Source of the DNA: Heliocidaris erythrogramma
Lineage: Eukaryota; Echinodermata; Echinoidea; Camarodonta; Echinometridae
NCBI GenBank assembly: GCA_025617745.1
Contig: CM046853.1
Coordinates: 56,753,233 to 56,817,232 of the forward strand
Length of the DNA: 64,000 nt
Reading direction: 5' to 3'
Below the pieces are notes generated by a model, which saw nothing but the letters and a program-made list of their open reading frames with translations, was not told the DNA's origin and ran no database searches. Below, one piece after another: positions 53,934 to 64,000 of the stretch; positions within the stretch are counted from its first letter, which is position 1, and each line of letters begins with the position of its first letter. The translations under genes and the position numbers were made by a program.

Positions 53934-54368
53934 ATGGGAAAACACTACTGTTATGGGGCGTGTAACAGGGACACCCACTATGACACTTGCAAGGAGTTTT
54001 TTCATCCCCCTTCCCAAACAGAAAACAATGATGGACAAATGCAAAATTTGGTTGAAAGCATGCGGAAGGAAAGACTTTGGTGTGGATAACATAAAAAAAA
54101 ATATGTATACATCTGTTCAGAACATTTTGTCTGGGGAGTGGGGAGCAGGGCCTACCCGGTACCCGAGCACCCACATCCACTGTCTGCTGCAGCAACGGAG
54201 CTTGAGCAGCGATTGGCTGCTAAAGCCGTCCGCCCAAGTCCTCGCGATAGACAGTCGATATCACCCCGGCCACAGAAGCGAAACTTGCGCCTGAGGTCGA
54301 TGGCGTGGTACCAGAAAATGCGTTTGAAATCTCTTATTTCTTTTGTTATGAACCCTATAAAATCCTGA
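53934..54368 (+). pseudogene. THAP domain protein with two frameshifts
   Basis: ATG 53,934 gives MGKHYCYGACNRDTHYDTCK (first C-x3-C pair of the THAP zinc finger). The frame then breaks at a T6 run (53,997-54,002); reading resumes as KCKIWLKACGRKDFG in another frame. A second break at an A9 run (54,093-54,101) restores YICSEHFVWG, whose C and H complete the C2CH zinc site, then VPEHPHPLSA. After that comes a basic tail ending at 54,368. THAP proteins bind DNA; many are transposon-derived. Since both breaks are homopolymers, they could be sequencing errors in a working gene. No obvious HTH or DDE part follows. Confidence 0.75.
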
Positions 54369-55086
54369 GAAAAAAGTATATTCAAAAGAACTTTCCCTCC
54401 CATTCTCAAAACGGAGTGGATGATAGATGACGGGTCTCTGCTTGTTGTATCCTATGGTAAAATCTCCTCTTTCTCAAAGAAAATCTTGTAAATTCTTCAC
54501 ACTAAACTTGTCAAAAGAAAGTAAGGAAGCCATCAAAACAAAATCAAGAGTTGAGCAAGGTAATCGTAGACTAATAGTGAAAATACGAATGAAATAAAAA
54601 TATGAGGTAACGGAAATCGGCGCAGAGCAATACCAAAAGTACGGATCCAATATGGCGGTATGTCAAAGCTTGGTCAACCTGGTTACTATTACCAGGCATT
54701 ATGTCATCGCGCTCGCATTGCCGAAACTGGGCTGTTGCCTTTAGTTTAATAATTGAATGTGGTTTAGATCAAGAATGGCTGAAGAGTTTAAGTTTTGTGA
54801 TCCTTTATTTATCCAAGTATATTACATGTTGATCTATTTAAATGATGAGATGAACTAGCTAGTCAGAGTCATACATAATAAAGTTTTTTAAAAGTAATTT
54901 TGACATTTAATCCATATATTAAATACTACATGTATGCAGAACCCTAAAGATAAATTGACATCAAAATTAAATCTTTTGCTGTGATTTACACATGGGCAAA
55001 CATAGAAAAATAATCTGTGAAGAATTTGTGTGATAACCATACTACAACCTCAAATTTTAATGCCGGGTAACAACACACATCCACTG

Positions 55087-55118
<32 letters not shown>

Positions 55119-55340
55119 AAAAAAAAAAAAAAAACAACAAAAAAACAACAGCAACAACAAACAAACAAAAAACACAAAACAAAAAAAAAAAAACAAAAAA
55201 AAAAAAACAAACCCCTCCCCCCCCCAAAAAAACAAACAAACAATAGGTCTTAAGACTCCAAACTTTATGCCAGATATGCATTTACTGATAATTGAGAGAT
55301 CCATCAAAAATGAAATAATTCTATCAATTGCCAAGAAAAT
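54369..55340. other. Intergenic with C/A-rich tract
   Basis: Poly-C (55,088-55,107) followed by an A-rich tract (55,109-55,245). No gene seen. Confidence 0.5.
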
Positions 55341-55342
55341 TA

Positions 55343-55533
55343 TACAGTAAAACCTGTCTATAAAGACCACTCAAGGGAGACAAGAAAAGCGGTCTTTATG
55401 AGCAGGTGGTCTGAGAGAGGTTTCTTTAATGCACGTTTCAATGAGAAATAACCTCTTAGGGAAACAAAAATTGTGGTCTTTATAGACAGGTGGTATTTCT
55501 ATACAGGTGGTCGCTAAAGCAGGTTTGACTGTA
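55343..55533. mobile_element. Pogo-like MITE
   Basis: TACAGTAAAACCTGTCTATA at the left mirrors AAAGCAGGTTTGACTGTA at the right, with TA at each end, as for pogo/Tigger-type elements. Inside, GACCAC and GTGGTC blocks. 191 bases, no ORF. Confidence 0.75.
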
Positions 55534-56001
55534 CAATAATTATGACTGTAGGGTGATAAGAGATAATTTGTTAAATGTCTAAATGATATTGTGTGATAAA
55601 TTTTTAATCTCATTTTTTTTTCTAAATGCTTCTGTATTGAATTGACTTATTATTTTGAAAATAGTTATTACAAAAAATATCACCAATATTCAAATTAATG
55701 CAAAAGAAGTTACATTTGTATATTACAGGTCTTTAAAGGGCTAAGAGTGCAGAATGCTTGCTCTGTGATAATATCTGGCTGTGAATAGCTTGTTTTTTGT
55801 TTAATCTGTGAAGGTAGCTAAAAGTAGCCATTCTTGTTCATATACAGGCCTTGTAAGAATAATGGCCATTTCTAACTCCCCCTAAACCCAACCATCGGTC
55901 ATATTTGTTAAAAGATGAAACGAACAAACATGAATCTTTATTTTTTCTTATTTGTGTAATTGGGATGTAAATGTACTTACCCTATTTGGCCTTCATTGCA
56001 A

Positions 56002-56619
56002 TACAGTGGAAACTCACTATAACAAGGACCATGTTGAGACTATACCCGCTTTCACACACGGGTAAAATTCTGTAGTGCTGATTAGTTTAAAGAGCTTTAA
56101 GCTAATAAGCTTTACATACCATGTCATTCACACAAAACATTTTGGTGCGATCTTTCGAGATTCACTGCTGATTAAATGCGCAGTAGGGCCATTGACCATA
56201 ATAATAGCAGGTCATGTCAATCAAAGTGCGCGCCTGGTCTTAGCTCCGCCCGGTTAGAGACGTATATCCGTTCATACACAAAATATCTTGCCTCTTCCAT
56301 ACGAACTTTGTATCTGTAGGTTGCTGTGACCCGTCTTTAGATCGCGAGTTCGTATCTGTACGAATCGTATAGATCGACGTTGACACGGGGAAAATTTGCT
56401 GTAGGGCTGATTAGTTAATAAGCTTTAAACTAATAAGCTTTCCATACGATGAATTTTACCCTCGTGTGAACAGGATGTATGAAAATTACCTTGTTATATC
56501 AGGAATCTCTTTATATCAGGGTAAAAAAACAAAAGAACATAAAGACCTGGGACCAGCAAAATTACCTTGTTATATCAGGAATCTTATTATCTCGAGCTCT
56601 TTATGACAAGTTCCACTGA
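56002..56619. mobile_element. Nested pair of inverted-repeat elements upstream of the ATF2-like gene
   Basis: Outer element: TACAGTGGAAACTCACTATA... to ...GACAAGTTCCACTG, with internal TTGTTATATCAGGAATCT. Inner element (about 56,051-56,470): TTCACACACGGGTAAAATTC mirrors GAATTTTACCCTCGTGTGAA; inside it a TTAGTTTAAAGAGCTTTAAG-type block occurs twice. It lies about 140 bases before the start codon, so it may affect the promoter. Confidence 0.65.
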
Positions 56620-56754
56620 CACTGTGTAATTCAATTTTTAAGCTAAATAAACCTTTTGGAATCAGTGAAAATACATTCCTCCAATCACATCTCTCTCTGC
56701 TTCCTTCATAGTACCTTTGATGCTTATGGTCGTGTTCGGACAGTGGGCGGCACA

Positions 56755-56802
56755 ATGAGTGACGATAAACCTTTCGCTTGTCGAGTGCCTGGATGTAATC
56801 AG
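56755..56802 (+). CDS. ATF2: ATF2-like exon 1
   Basis: MSDDKPFACRVPGCNQ with donor CAG|GTAAGG, phase 0. The first half of the zinc finger; start codon context CACAATG is good. Confidence 0.93.
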
Positions 56803-59800
56803 GTAAGGAGTCTATTATAATTTCTTGTACATAAATTAAGATATGCGTGCTTGTAAATCACTTGTTTTTATATTAGCCCTATCGCCCCACCCACCGACTG
56901 AATGGAGATTTCCATTACTTGCCCATGAACTACACATGTAACATAGATGAAAGGAAAGTACCAGTGGCATATTCAAGTTTTTTGGAGGGGGCTAGAAAAG
57001 CAGCTCAGAAATGTTCACCAAAGTGAAAGTTCTGTGAAGAGAATGGCATTGGATATCTTTGAAAAGTTGAACAGTTGAATTTGTTTGAATGTTTAGTAAT
57101 TTTAGTCAACTTTAAAGCGTAAAAGGTAATGTGCAGTTTTGGTATAAAGCCCTCAAAAAAATTTGACAAATTTCTTTCAGTTTAGTCTTTAGATGATTAA
57201 AAGAAGACTACCGGTAAGCTGCTGTGAAGTTTTTTCCTTCTCATGTTAAATATTTTAACAAGTGAGAGGTGAATTTTTTGTTTTAGATACCCATAATACT
57301 GGGACAGGGATCTAACTCACACAAGGTGTATGTGCATGTGTAAAACCTACATGTATTGGTGGACTGTGTATGCAGTGCACACACTATTTCCACGCGAAGC
57401 GCTGACATGGTTGTGTGGGCAGCCATCGGGATGAAAGGGTCCTACATGTAGCACAGGGCATTGTGTAGCAGTTATCTAGCGTTCCTCACAGATATTTACT
57501 CTAAAATTAAATGGAAAACATGTTTCTTGAATCTTCATAAAATGGTTGTGTGGGCAGCCGTCGGGATGAAAGGGTCCTAGCACAGGGCATTGTGTAGCAG
57601 TTTTCTAGCATTCCTCAGATATTTACTCTAAAATTAAATGGAAAACATGTTTCTTGAATCTTTATAAAATTTCCTTTTCGGTACAAAAACTGCACATGAG
57701 CTTAACACTCTGAAAGTCATTTGGTTCGTTTACTACCTACCCTGTGCATACAATCGCCATACAGTTATGCAAATAAAAAGTGCACTTCTCCTTTATCTAC
57801 TTTCATTATTCCTCAAGTGTGATAAATAGAATTGTTCTCTTCTTTCTTTCTTTCTTTCTTTCTTTCCCTTCTTCTTCATTTTCTCCTTCTTTATTTTTTT
57901 CCTTTGCCTCCTCCTTTCTTTTATCCTTTCCGTCCTTCTTTCTCTTGTTTTGTGCTTCTTCTCTTCTTCTCTTCTTTTCTTTTTCACTACAGAAATTTGT
58001 AAATGAAGATCACTTAGAAGTACATAGGAGGAAGCATGACATTCACCTTGGCTTCTCAGACTTCAAATCACTTGACACCCCTGTTATTGGTAAGAAACTG
58101 CAATTATTTTTTTAATATTAATGATATGTATCACACTTTGATGATAAAAGATTTGTGTGGACATTTTTAAAGCCTGTCATTAATATTTCCATATTTTTTT
58201 AAAGTGTTTGCTATTTATTTATCAAGTATTATTAAGGGTCCCATTTGTGTAGGGGAAAGGCTTTATAGAAATTAAATAGTCATCAAAACAAATACATATT
58301 CAATAGTAAAATGATGAAGTTAAGTTTAGTTTTCAGTTATTCCTGCTGATCTTTTAAAATTCTTTCACTGATCCCATGATACTACTAGAGTAAAAATGAC
58401 ACTATCAAATAGAGAAAACAGAAGGGTTATGCAATATTCAGTGCATTGAGTTTGTGCATTGAGTTTGTGCATTAGATAACTGTTATTTTTAGGACTGTAT
58501 TGATAATTTGCATTCTATTTCAGATTGATTGAATGTTAATGTATATTATACACTATAGCGGATCAGACTCCAACCCCAACAAGATTTCTCAAGAACCTCG
58601 CAGGAGAAGAAGGTCTTTTCAGTGACCTCCATCCAAACCCTTTTGATGCAGAGTTTAGGAAAGCCAGCTCAAAGGTAGGTTGTACTAACAAAGATCGTGA
58701 TGAAAGGGACGTTGGAATAGATGATGTGAATGACCAAATGGTTCCTTCATGTTAAAGTGTTAGATAAAATATAGATTTTTAAGCATAATATTCAGACTAG
58801 GCTTAATTCAGACGCTTCAAAACATTAGACCTCACTTGATCCCTTTTACATTTTCACTAAAAAATACTTTATATCCTTTATAGAAATGTGCTGAAAATAG
58901 TTATATATTGATGTTTACACTACGGAATGAAACATTTTCAAAAGGCTTGCTATGATCGTATAACACTTCAACCATATGGCAGGACCCAGATATTTTAGGG
59001 TTTTATGTAGACTGTTTGAACATTTTAGATTATGAATAGCAGCTTCTGCTGGCCCTCTTCCTTGGTTGAACTAATTTGTCAGAGAATTTCAACAATCGGT
59101 ACCCAACACTAATGAGTGTAGTCTTCAAAACTCTTGCCTTTTTTAAAACTTTTTTTAAAATCAAACAGCTGGCCACAGATGAGAGCGAAAGTGGCTCTGA
59201 AACTCCAGTTGACATGTCAACAGCCCTCACCTCCAGAGACTCTGACATCTCACAGAGAATCATACTAAATACAGAAGAAGTCAAACCGGAGGATGTGGGT
59301 GTGGGCACGGAACCACTAACTGTGGGTGACATCAGAGACAGCCCTGAACTTCCAAAGGTGGAGCCTGAAACCCAGGGGCCTACCACAGTGGTGGTGGTGT
59401 CGCAACCAGCTCAGACGTTACAGCTTCAAGGTGTAAGGTAAGTTTTCTGTCATCCCTTTTGCAGCCCTAAATTTTGCGAGTATGCAATAAATTACAAAAG
59501 AAATTATAATTAGAAAACTTGTGTGGATGTGAAAAGGATTATGATTTGCTTTTAAGTAAGTACTAAACAACAATTTGGTAACACTAAAACAAAAGCCATT
59601 CTGTTTGGCAATAAAGTGATAAAAACTAATTATTTACCCTATTTAGAAACAAACACATTGCAGAGGTTTGCAATTTCTGATATATTAATTCTTATGAACT
59701 CGTATTTAAAAATCCTTCATGATTCATTCGTTAGTAAAATAATTATATACTAGGTCTACTTGTGGACATTAAGAAAAACAATTGCAGTCTATATATTTAT

Positions 59801-60887
59801 GTTGCTAGTGGATAATGCAAGCAAAACCATCTGTTTATTTTGATAGCATCTTCATTCTCTAATTAACACCCATTTTTTTCCATTTGTGATGTGTTAGCAG
59901 TGACCAGCTGGCCCTGAATGGCATCCCCATCAGTGGTCCTATCATGATCAAGCTACCTACAGGTCAAACCATCCCTGTCCTACCTCCATCTGTTACCAAT
60001 CCTCAAGTGCCTATCCCCACAGCAGTCTCGGCCAACCCCAACAAGGAACATGAGACCTCAGGGAGCAGCGTTGATGGCAAGCCTGCACAGAACAACTCGG
60101 TGAAGATGGTAAGTAGAGCAAAGGACCTTTCAGGAAGTCACCGGAATTTCCTTGTTTTCTCTTTGATTAGCAGAACAAACACTCTGGTCATATCCATGTA
60201 GCTTGGGTTGTGAAAGATTAACTACTTTGTCACTATCAGGAGCAAAATCGTTTTTTATTTCACATGTATCAGTTAAGACAAGAGTGTATGTGCAAATGTT
60301 TTTTTTTAATCTTAGCTGAAGTAATATGGTTGTTGGTCCTAAATTTTAACAGTAATTACCGTAACTCAAGGCCTTTGAGAATGATGGAGTGAATCCTGTA
60401 GCCATAAATCCACATGTTTAGTTAGCTAAAATTTCAGCTCCATTTCTTCAAAGTCATGTAAAGGATACTTGGATTAATCTCATAAGCAATCTGGGCCCCG
60501 TTTCATAAAACTTGCTATCAATAACAAGTTACAATAATTGTTATAAGCTACTGACATCCTTGCATCCGATTGGCTGAGAGCAAATTTGTGTTAGAAATGT
60601 GGCAGTTGCTACTGATAACATATTTCATGAAACAGGGCCAAGAATTTTTTGAAAAATCAAGGGCACTATCTATACGCATGATTACACAAAATATTTAAAC
60701 TATATGTAAAGTATATCTACTGAGAATATTTCTTTTCTCTCCAACAGAAACTGAAGACTACATTACTATCTAACCAATCACAAGGTAATATGAATGTGAT
60801 GGCACAGGCTGTCGATGTGGTCACCAAGCAACAAGAGGTCAGATTACTCAGTAGAGCATTAGTAACTCACCAAGAGCCATCGGGAAT
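56755..60887 (+). CDS. ATF2: ATF2/ATF7-type transcription factor, 5' six coding exons
   Basis: Stress- and MAPK-responsive activator of the ATF/CREB group. Exons: 56755-56802, 57993-58089, 58559-58674, 59169-59437, 59901-60108, 60748-60887. All junctions are GT-AG with matching phases, giving 296 codons so far. Residues 1-31: MSDDKPFACRVPGC...HLEVHRRKH, a C2H2 finger (C-x4-C-x12-H-x3-H). Then ADQTPTPTRFLKN, whose two TP sites correspond to the JNK/p38 phosphorylation sites of ATF2. The middle is Ser/Thr/Pro-rich, as in ATF2. The bZIP domain (basic region and leucine zipper) is missing and should be encoded beyond 64,000. ATF2, ATF7 and CREB5 share this N-terminus, so the ortholog is not resolved. 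Confidence 0.93.
57406..57668. repeat. Tandem 130-bp duplication in ATF2-like intron 1
   Basis: ATGGTTGTGTGGGCAGCC... to ...GTTTCTTGAATCTT(C/T)ATAAA occurs at 57,406-57,541 and 57,542-57,668; the second copy lacks a short ACATGT segment. Confidence 0.9.
57993..58089 (+). CDS. ATF2: ATF2-like exon 2
   Basis: KFVNEDHLEVHRRKHDIHLG then FSDFKSLDTPVI, completing the zinc finger. Preceded by a strong pyrimidine tract and ACAG. Phase 1 out. Confidence 0.95.
58559..58674 (+). CDS. ATF2: ATF2-like exon 3
   Basis: ADQTPTPTRFLKNLAGEEGL then FSDLHPNPFDAEFRKASSK. The TPTPTRFL motif is the kinase target; phase 1 in, 0 out. Confidence 0.96.
59169..59437 (+). CDS. ATF2: ATF2-like exon 4
   Basis: Starts LATDESESGSETPVDMSTAL after AAACAG|. 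Acidic and Thr/Ser/Pro-rich, ending TTVVVVSQPAQTLQLQGV; donor AAG|GTAAGT, phase 2. Confidence 0.9.
59901..60108 (+). CDS. ATF2: ATF2-like exon 5
   Basis: SDQLALNGIPISGPIMIKLP, TGQTIPVLPPSVTNPQVPIP, then PNKEHETSGSSVDGK. Proline-rich, similar to the middle of ATF2/ATF7. Phase 2 in, 0 out. Confidence 0.88.
60748..60887 (+). CDS. ATF2: ATF2-like exon 6
   Basis: KLKTTLLSNQSQGNMNVMAQ then AVDVVTKQQEVRLLSRALVT. KLK..L resembles the MRLKAALTQQ region of ATF2. Donor GGAAT|GTAAGT, phase 2. Confidence 0.85.
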
Positions 60888-61439
60888 GTAAGTAATATCA
60901 TTTTCGAAATTCATCTCTCGGCAGACTATTAATCATTGGGTATTTCATTAAGATTTTCAGTGTTCAGAAGCTGTTCTCCTTAACAGGAATCCTCATCTAA
61001 AACTTTATTACGGTTTTAGGTAAATAAACTACGTGTAACTAATGCTATGGTCACAACTTTTTTGCGCGAGCGTGTCTGCAGCTGCGATCGGCTGTGGGCC
61101 AACTTCTGTGATTGGCTGTGGGCCAACTTCTGCGATTGTACGTCCTTCATTTGTCACAGTCACAACCGGTCGTGCACCTCGCTGCTTTCCTCTTGGGCGT
61201 CTTGCACCCTTCTCATTAAGTTAAATTAATGTAAAGTTCAAGGAGGAGTGCTACAAATTACCAATTTTCCCCTCTTTTTATTAATTGTTGCATTGTCATG
61301 AAACTTACTAAGAATATTAAAGGTAAAATAAGTTTTTTCTTAAAATGTCTTTAGCTGCTGCCACTGGAACATAAATTTTATGTAGCGGGTGCGAAAATGG
61401 CGCAATGCGGGTCGCATGTTTTATTGTAATGATCCTATC

Positions 61440-61640
61440 CTGATGCACCCTGCCTAGTTTGCAGTCACAAATCCTGGTCAGTCGTCACAGATTGTCTGTA
61501 CTATAAAATTACCATAGGGCCTGTATAATAGCTGCTTGTGACTAGCAGGAACCTGGGTTAGGCTTCTTTCAAGACATTATGATTTTCTAATGAAGTATCA
61601 AATTAGGGTCTGTACATGCAGAGTTCACCCAACCCTGGGG
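61440..61640 (+). repeat. Dispersed repeat shared with 52,380-52,600
   Basis: CCTAGTTTGCAG, CCTGGTCAGTCGT, GGCTTCTTTCAAGACA and AAATTAGGGTCTGTAC occur in the same order in both places with moderate divergence. Non-coding. Confidence 0.75.
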
Positions 61641-61874
61641 CATAGGGTGCATCATAACAATGAACAGGTACATTTACTGCATTATTTATTTTATTTTGGG
61701 GTCTCTTGATAAAAGTAAAAAAGTGTGTGTTCTGCTGAAAATGTATTTGTTTTCTGGATCACTCATGTAGTGTATAGGAATTCAGGAGGTGCATGTTTCA
61801 ATTTATTTTGATTTATTATATTTAATTATTTTTATTTTGCAAGCGATGTGTTTTGACATTTGTGGTTAAACAGA

Positions 61875-63146
61875 TACAGTCAAACCTGTCTTAGCGGCCA
61901 CCTGTCTATAGCGGCCACCTGCTTATAGCGGCCACCAAAAAATCCCCCGCAGGAAATTACTGTGTTGTAGACCCTGCATATAGCGGTCACCTGCCTAACG
62001 TGGCCAGCGGCCACCCATTATGTATCCCTCGGTCAATATCTGACCGCGTATAGCGGCCACCAATATCGAGTCGAGCCGTAACTTCATGCACAAAAAGTAG
62101 TTTTTGCATAGGCATAATAAAGCCGCGATGTGTTTACCGAGTCCTAGCTCAGTGGGTCACACTCTCACACAAACGTCGTGAATAGATTCTACAATAGCCA
62201 AGAAGATCTAATAGTTTCACCACATTGCCGACTAATTAGAGATTAAAAGTCTTTTTAGTAAGAATTAAGCACTAGTATTGTTCGTTTACATAATCTTCGC
62301 ACCATCCAGCTGCAATCCCCTGCACTTGTATTGTTCTCATAAGCTATAATCACGGTCGGGATTGATATCGATCGCCATTGCGCAATAGCACAGGCTCGTA
62401 CACTTCAATATTAATTCTTATTTTTAAAAGATTTATAAAAAAAAAAGAATTTAAAGGGTTAAAACTTTCGAAAAAAATAATGAGTGATTTTTTTTAGAAA
62501 GTGAAAATAATAAAATACTACCCAACTATTATTTTTTTTAAAGATCAATAACAACGATTTCATGTACGAGAGATTGTCCTGCTGAAAAACGGCGTGAAAG
62601 CCCGTCCACCGGCGATCCATTGTCGACGTCGACGAATCAAGCGAGCACCTTCTATCGCCTGTTCTCAAAAACAGTTCAAACTTCTTTTAAACCATTCAAA
62701 AGGCAAATATTTATTGAATGAAAACTGCACAATTTTATTAAAAAGATAAACTTATTATTGTAATTTTTTGACAGGAAGCAAAAGCATGATTAGACATCGT
62801 TTTTAGACTATAAAAATCAAGAACAGCAGTCTACCGCGGGCGGTACGTACGTGGTAATTTGAGGGAAAATTCATTTTACACAGATGCTCGTATATCTATT
62901 GTTTTTCTCATTTATTGACAACAAAGCATATTATTTTAGCATTTATATATCATATGACATGTTATAGTATACGTCAAATCTGTAGATCCATAGCTTGTTT
63001 TCCTTAGTGATATATATGGATGCATGTACCCTATAAGTATAACTTTGTTGCGTGTAGGTGCAAAAATTAAAAATGGCCGCCGACCTGTGTATAGCGGCCA
63101 CTTTTTCCGTTTCCCTTCGGTGGCCGCTATAGACAGGTTTGACTGT
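61875..63146. mobile_element. Non-autonomous pogo-like element with GCGGCCAC repeats
   Basis: TACAGTCAAACCTGTCTTAG at the left mirrors TAGACAGGTTTGACTGTA at the right, TA-flanked. Left third repeats TATAGCGGCCACC five or more times. 1,272 bases, no transposase. Same TIR class as 55,343-55,533. Confidence 0.78.
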
Positions 63147-64000
63147 ATTTACATTTGTGGGCTAAATGTTTTACATTTATGGTTATTTTTACACTTGTGG
63201 CTGACATGTTATGACATTTGCGGATCTGATGCTTTTACATTTGTGGTTATTCTTACATTTGTGGGCTTTACACAGCATCTCTATGAAAATTGTTATGATC
63301 TAAGCCTGAGTCATATCGAATATTTCATAAACGGGATTCGACGGCTTTGATTCGATCGAATACCGGTGCATCGATAAATGATGGGCGGTGAAAACAGAGT
63401 TGCACGCAGTGCATGCACCATGCACCGGTGACCGGTCCGCTGGCATCGCGGGCATGCATACATATATGTATGGGCTCTCGCTCTCTGCTCGACATTAACG
63501 TTAGCCCGCTAGCCAATGGCTAGTAAAAATCACAGCGGACGAGCCAAAAGCTCAAGTTTCTAGTCCGTATGGCTAGCCAAAATATCACTCTAGTGTTGCA
63601 CGAAGCGATGCTCATTGTCGACACATCCGACAATGATTCAAATTCAAAGAATTAATAATCTTACTTTGTCTTTGGAGAGCTGAATGGAACACGTTTGTTC
63701 GATGCAAAAAAAAAAACAATACGAAATAAACTTTTCGTCGCTCATGACTCGACTTCATTCAGCTTCAGATCAAGAAGTAATTGCCAATTTGATGAGAGCG
63801 TGATAATTATTGCGAATTAAGTAGGAACACTCGTACTCATGCCCGTATTTATCATGTTCAATTAATACAATTGTCAAATTGACAATGCAGAGAGAGTGCA
63901 AGAATATTATCGTAAACTTCAGTTCGTAACGACAAAAACGATTTTTCCATAGAGAAAGCACAGGTAAAGCGCGACGTCCTCCGCGAGCGAATTAGCGAAA
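63147..64000. other. Non-coding, ATF2-like intron 6
   Basis: Three or four copies of TTTACATTTGTGG(GCT) between 63,148 and 63,270. A short GCTAGCCA(AT)TGGCTAG inverted patch near 63,505-63,580. No exon with a bZIP basic region is seen. Confidence 0.5.

Noticed and set aside
61042-61229. Duplicated short ORF with GCGPTSVIGCGPTSAI
   Set aside because: It is a small tandem repeat (GTGGGCCAACTTCTG) inside ATF2-like intron 6, not an exon; no splice sites fit.

Overview
The window is animal nuclear DNA: spliced genes with GT-AG introns, AT-rich intergenic DNA, and a dense load of MITEs, tRNA-derived SINEs, foldbacks and long G or C runs. Gene content and repeat style suggest a marine invertebrate deuterostome, most likely an echinoderm of sea-urchin type. 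That assignment is inference from familiarity with such genomes; no database was searched. All exon calls below come from reading splice sites, phases and protein motifs by eye.

Region 1 (1-12,000, minus strand): a DC-STAMP-domain gene, closest to DCST1, a membrane protein family of sperm-egg fusion. I can follow 12 exons with matching phases from 11,976 down to 420; the last, RING-like exon should lie left of the window. The first exon is unusual: about 200 residues of lysine-rich repeats. Region 2 (12,340-34,600): an imperfect palindrome of roughly 5.4 kb (left) and 3.8 kb (right) arms around a 1.2 kb loop, with insertions present in one arm only. The largest is an 11.4 kb mobile element (20,747-32,131) with terminal inverted repeats, a TA target duplication and subterminal repeats. 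It carries a decayed minus-strand gene resembling SAMD3-like proteins and no transposase that I can recognise. It landed inside a SINE copy. This is the best candidate for something undescribed. Region 3 (34,597-38,560, minus): a dead CR1/L2-type non-LTR retrotransposon with ORF1 and reverse transcriptase pieces, an internal deletion, stops, a frameshift and a later insertion.

Region 4 (38,560-53,900): mostly repeats: several copies of a family ending in GGCGGATCCAGG, the common 'agctcacctgagcc' repeat, a (CTT)n tract, a 0.6 kb MITE with 0.2 kb inverted arms, and a 1.3 kb element with 35-40 bp inverted ends. One candidate exon is listed at low confidence. Region 5 (53,934-54,368, plus): a THAP zinc-finger ORF broken by two homopolymer frameshifts. 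Region 6 (56,755-60,887, plus): the first six coding exons of an ATF2/ATF7-type transcription factor, with its N-terminal zinc finger and the MAP-kinase target TPTPT motif; the bZIP exons should lie to the right of the window. Pogo-like MITEs sit before and after it. The host genes DCST1-like and ATF2-like are not functionally linked; they simply bracket a repeat-rich 44 kb interval.
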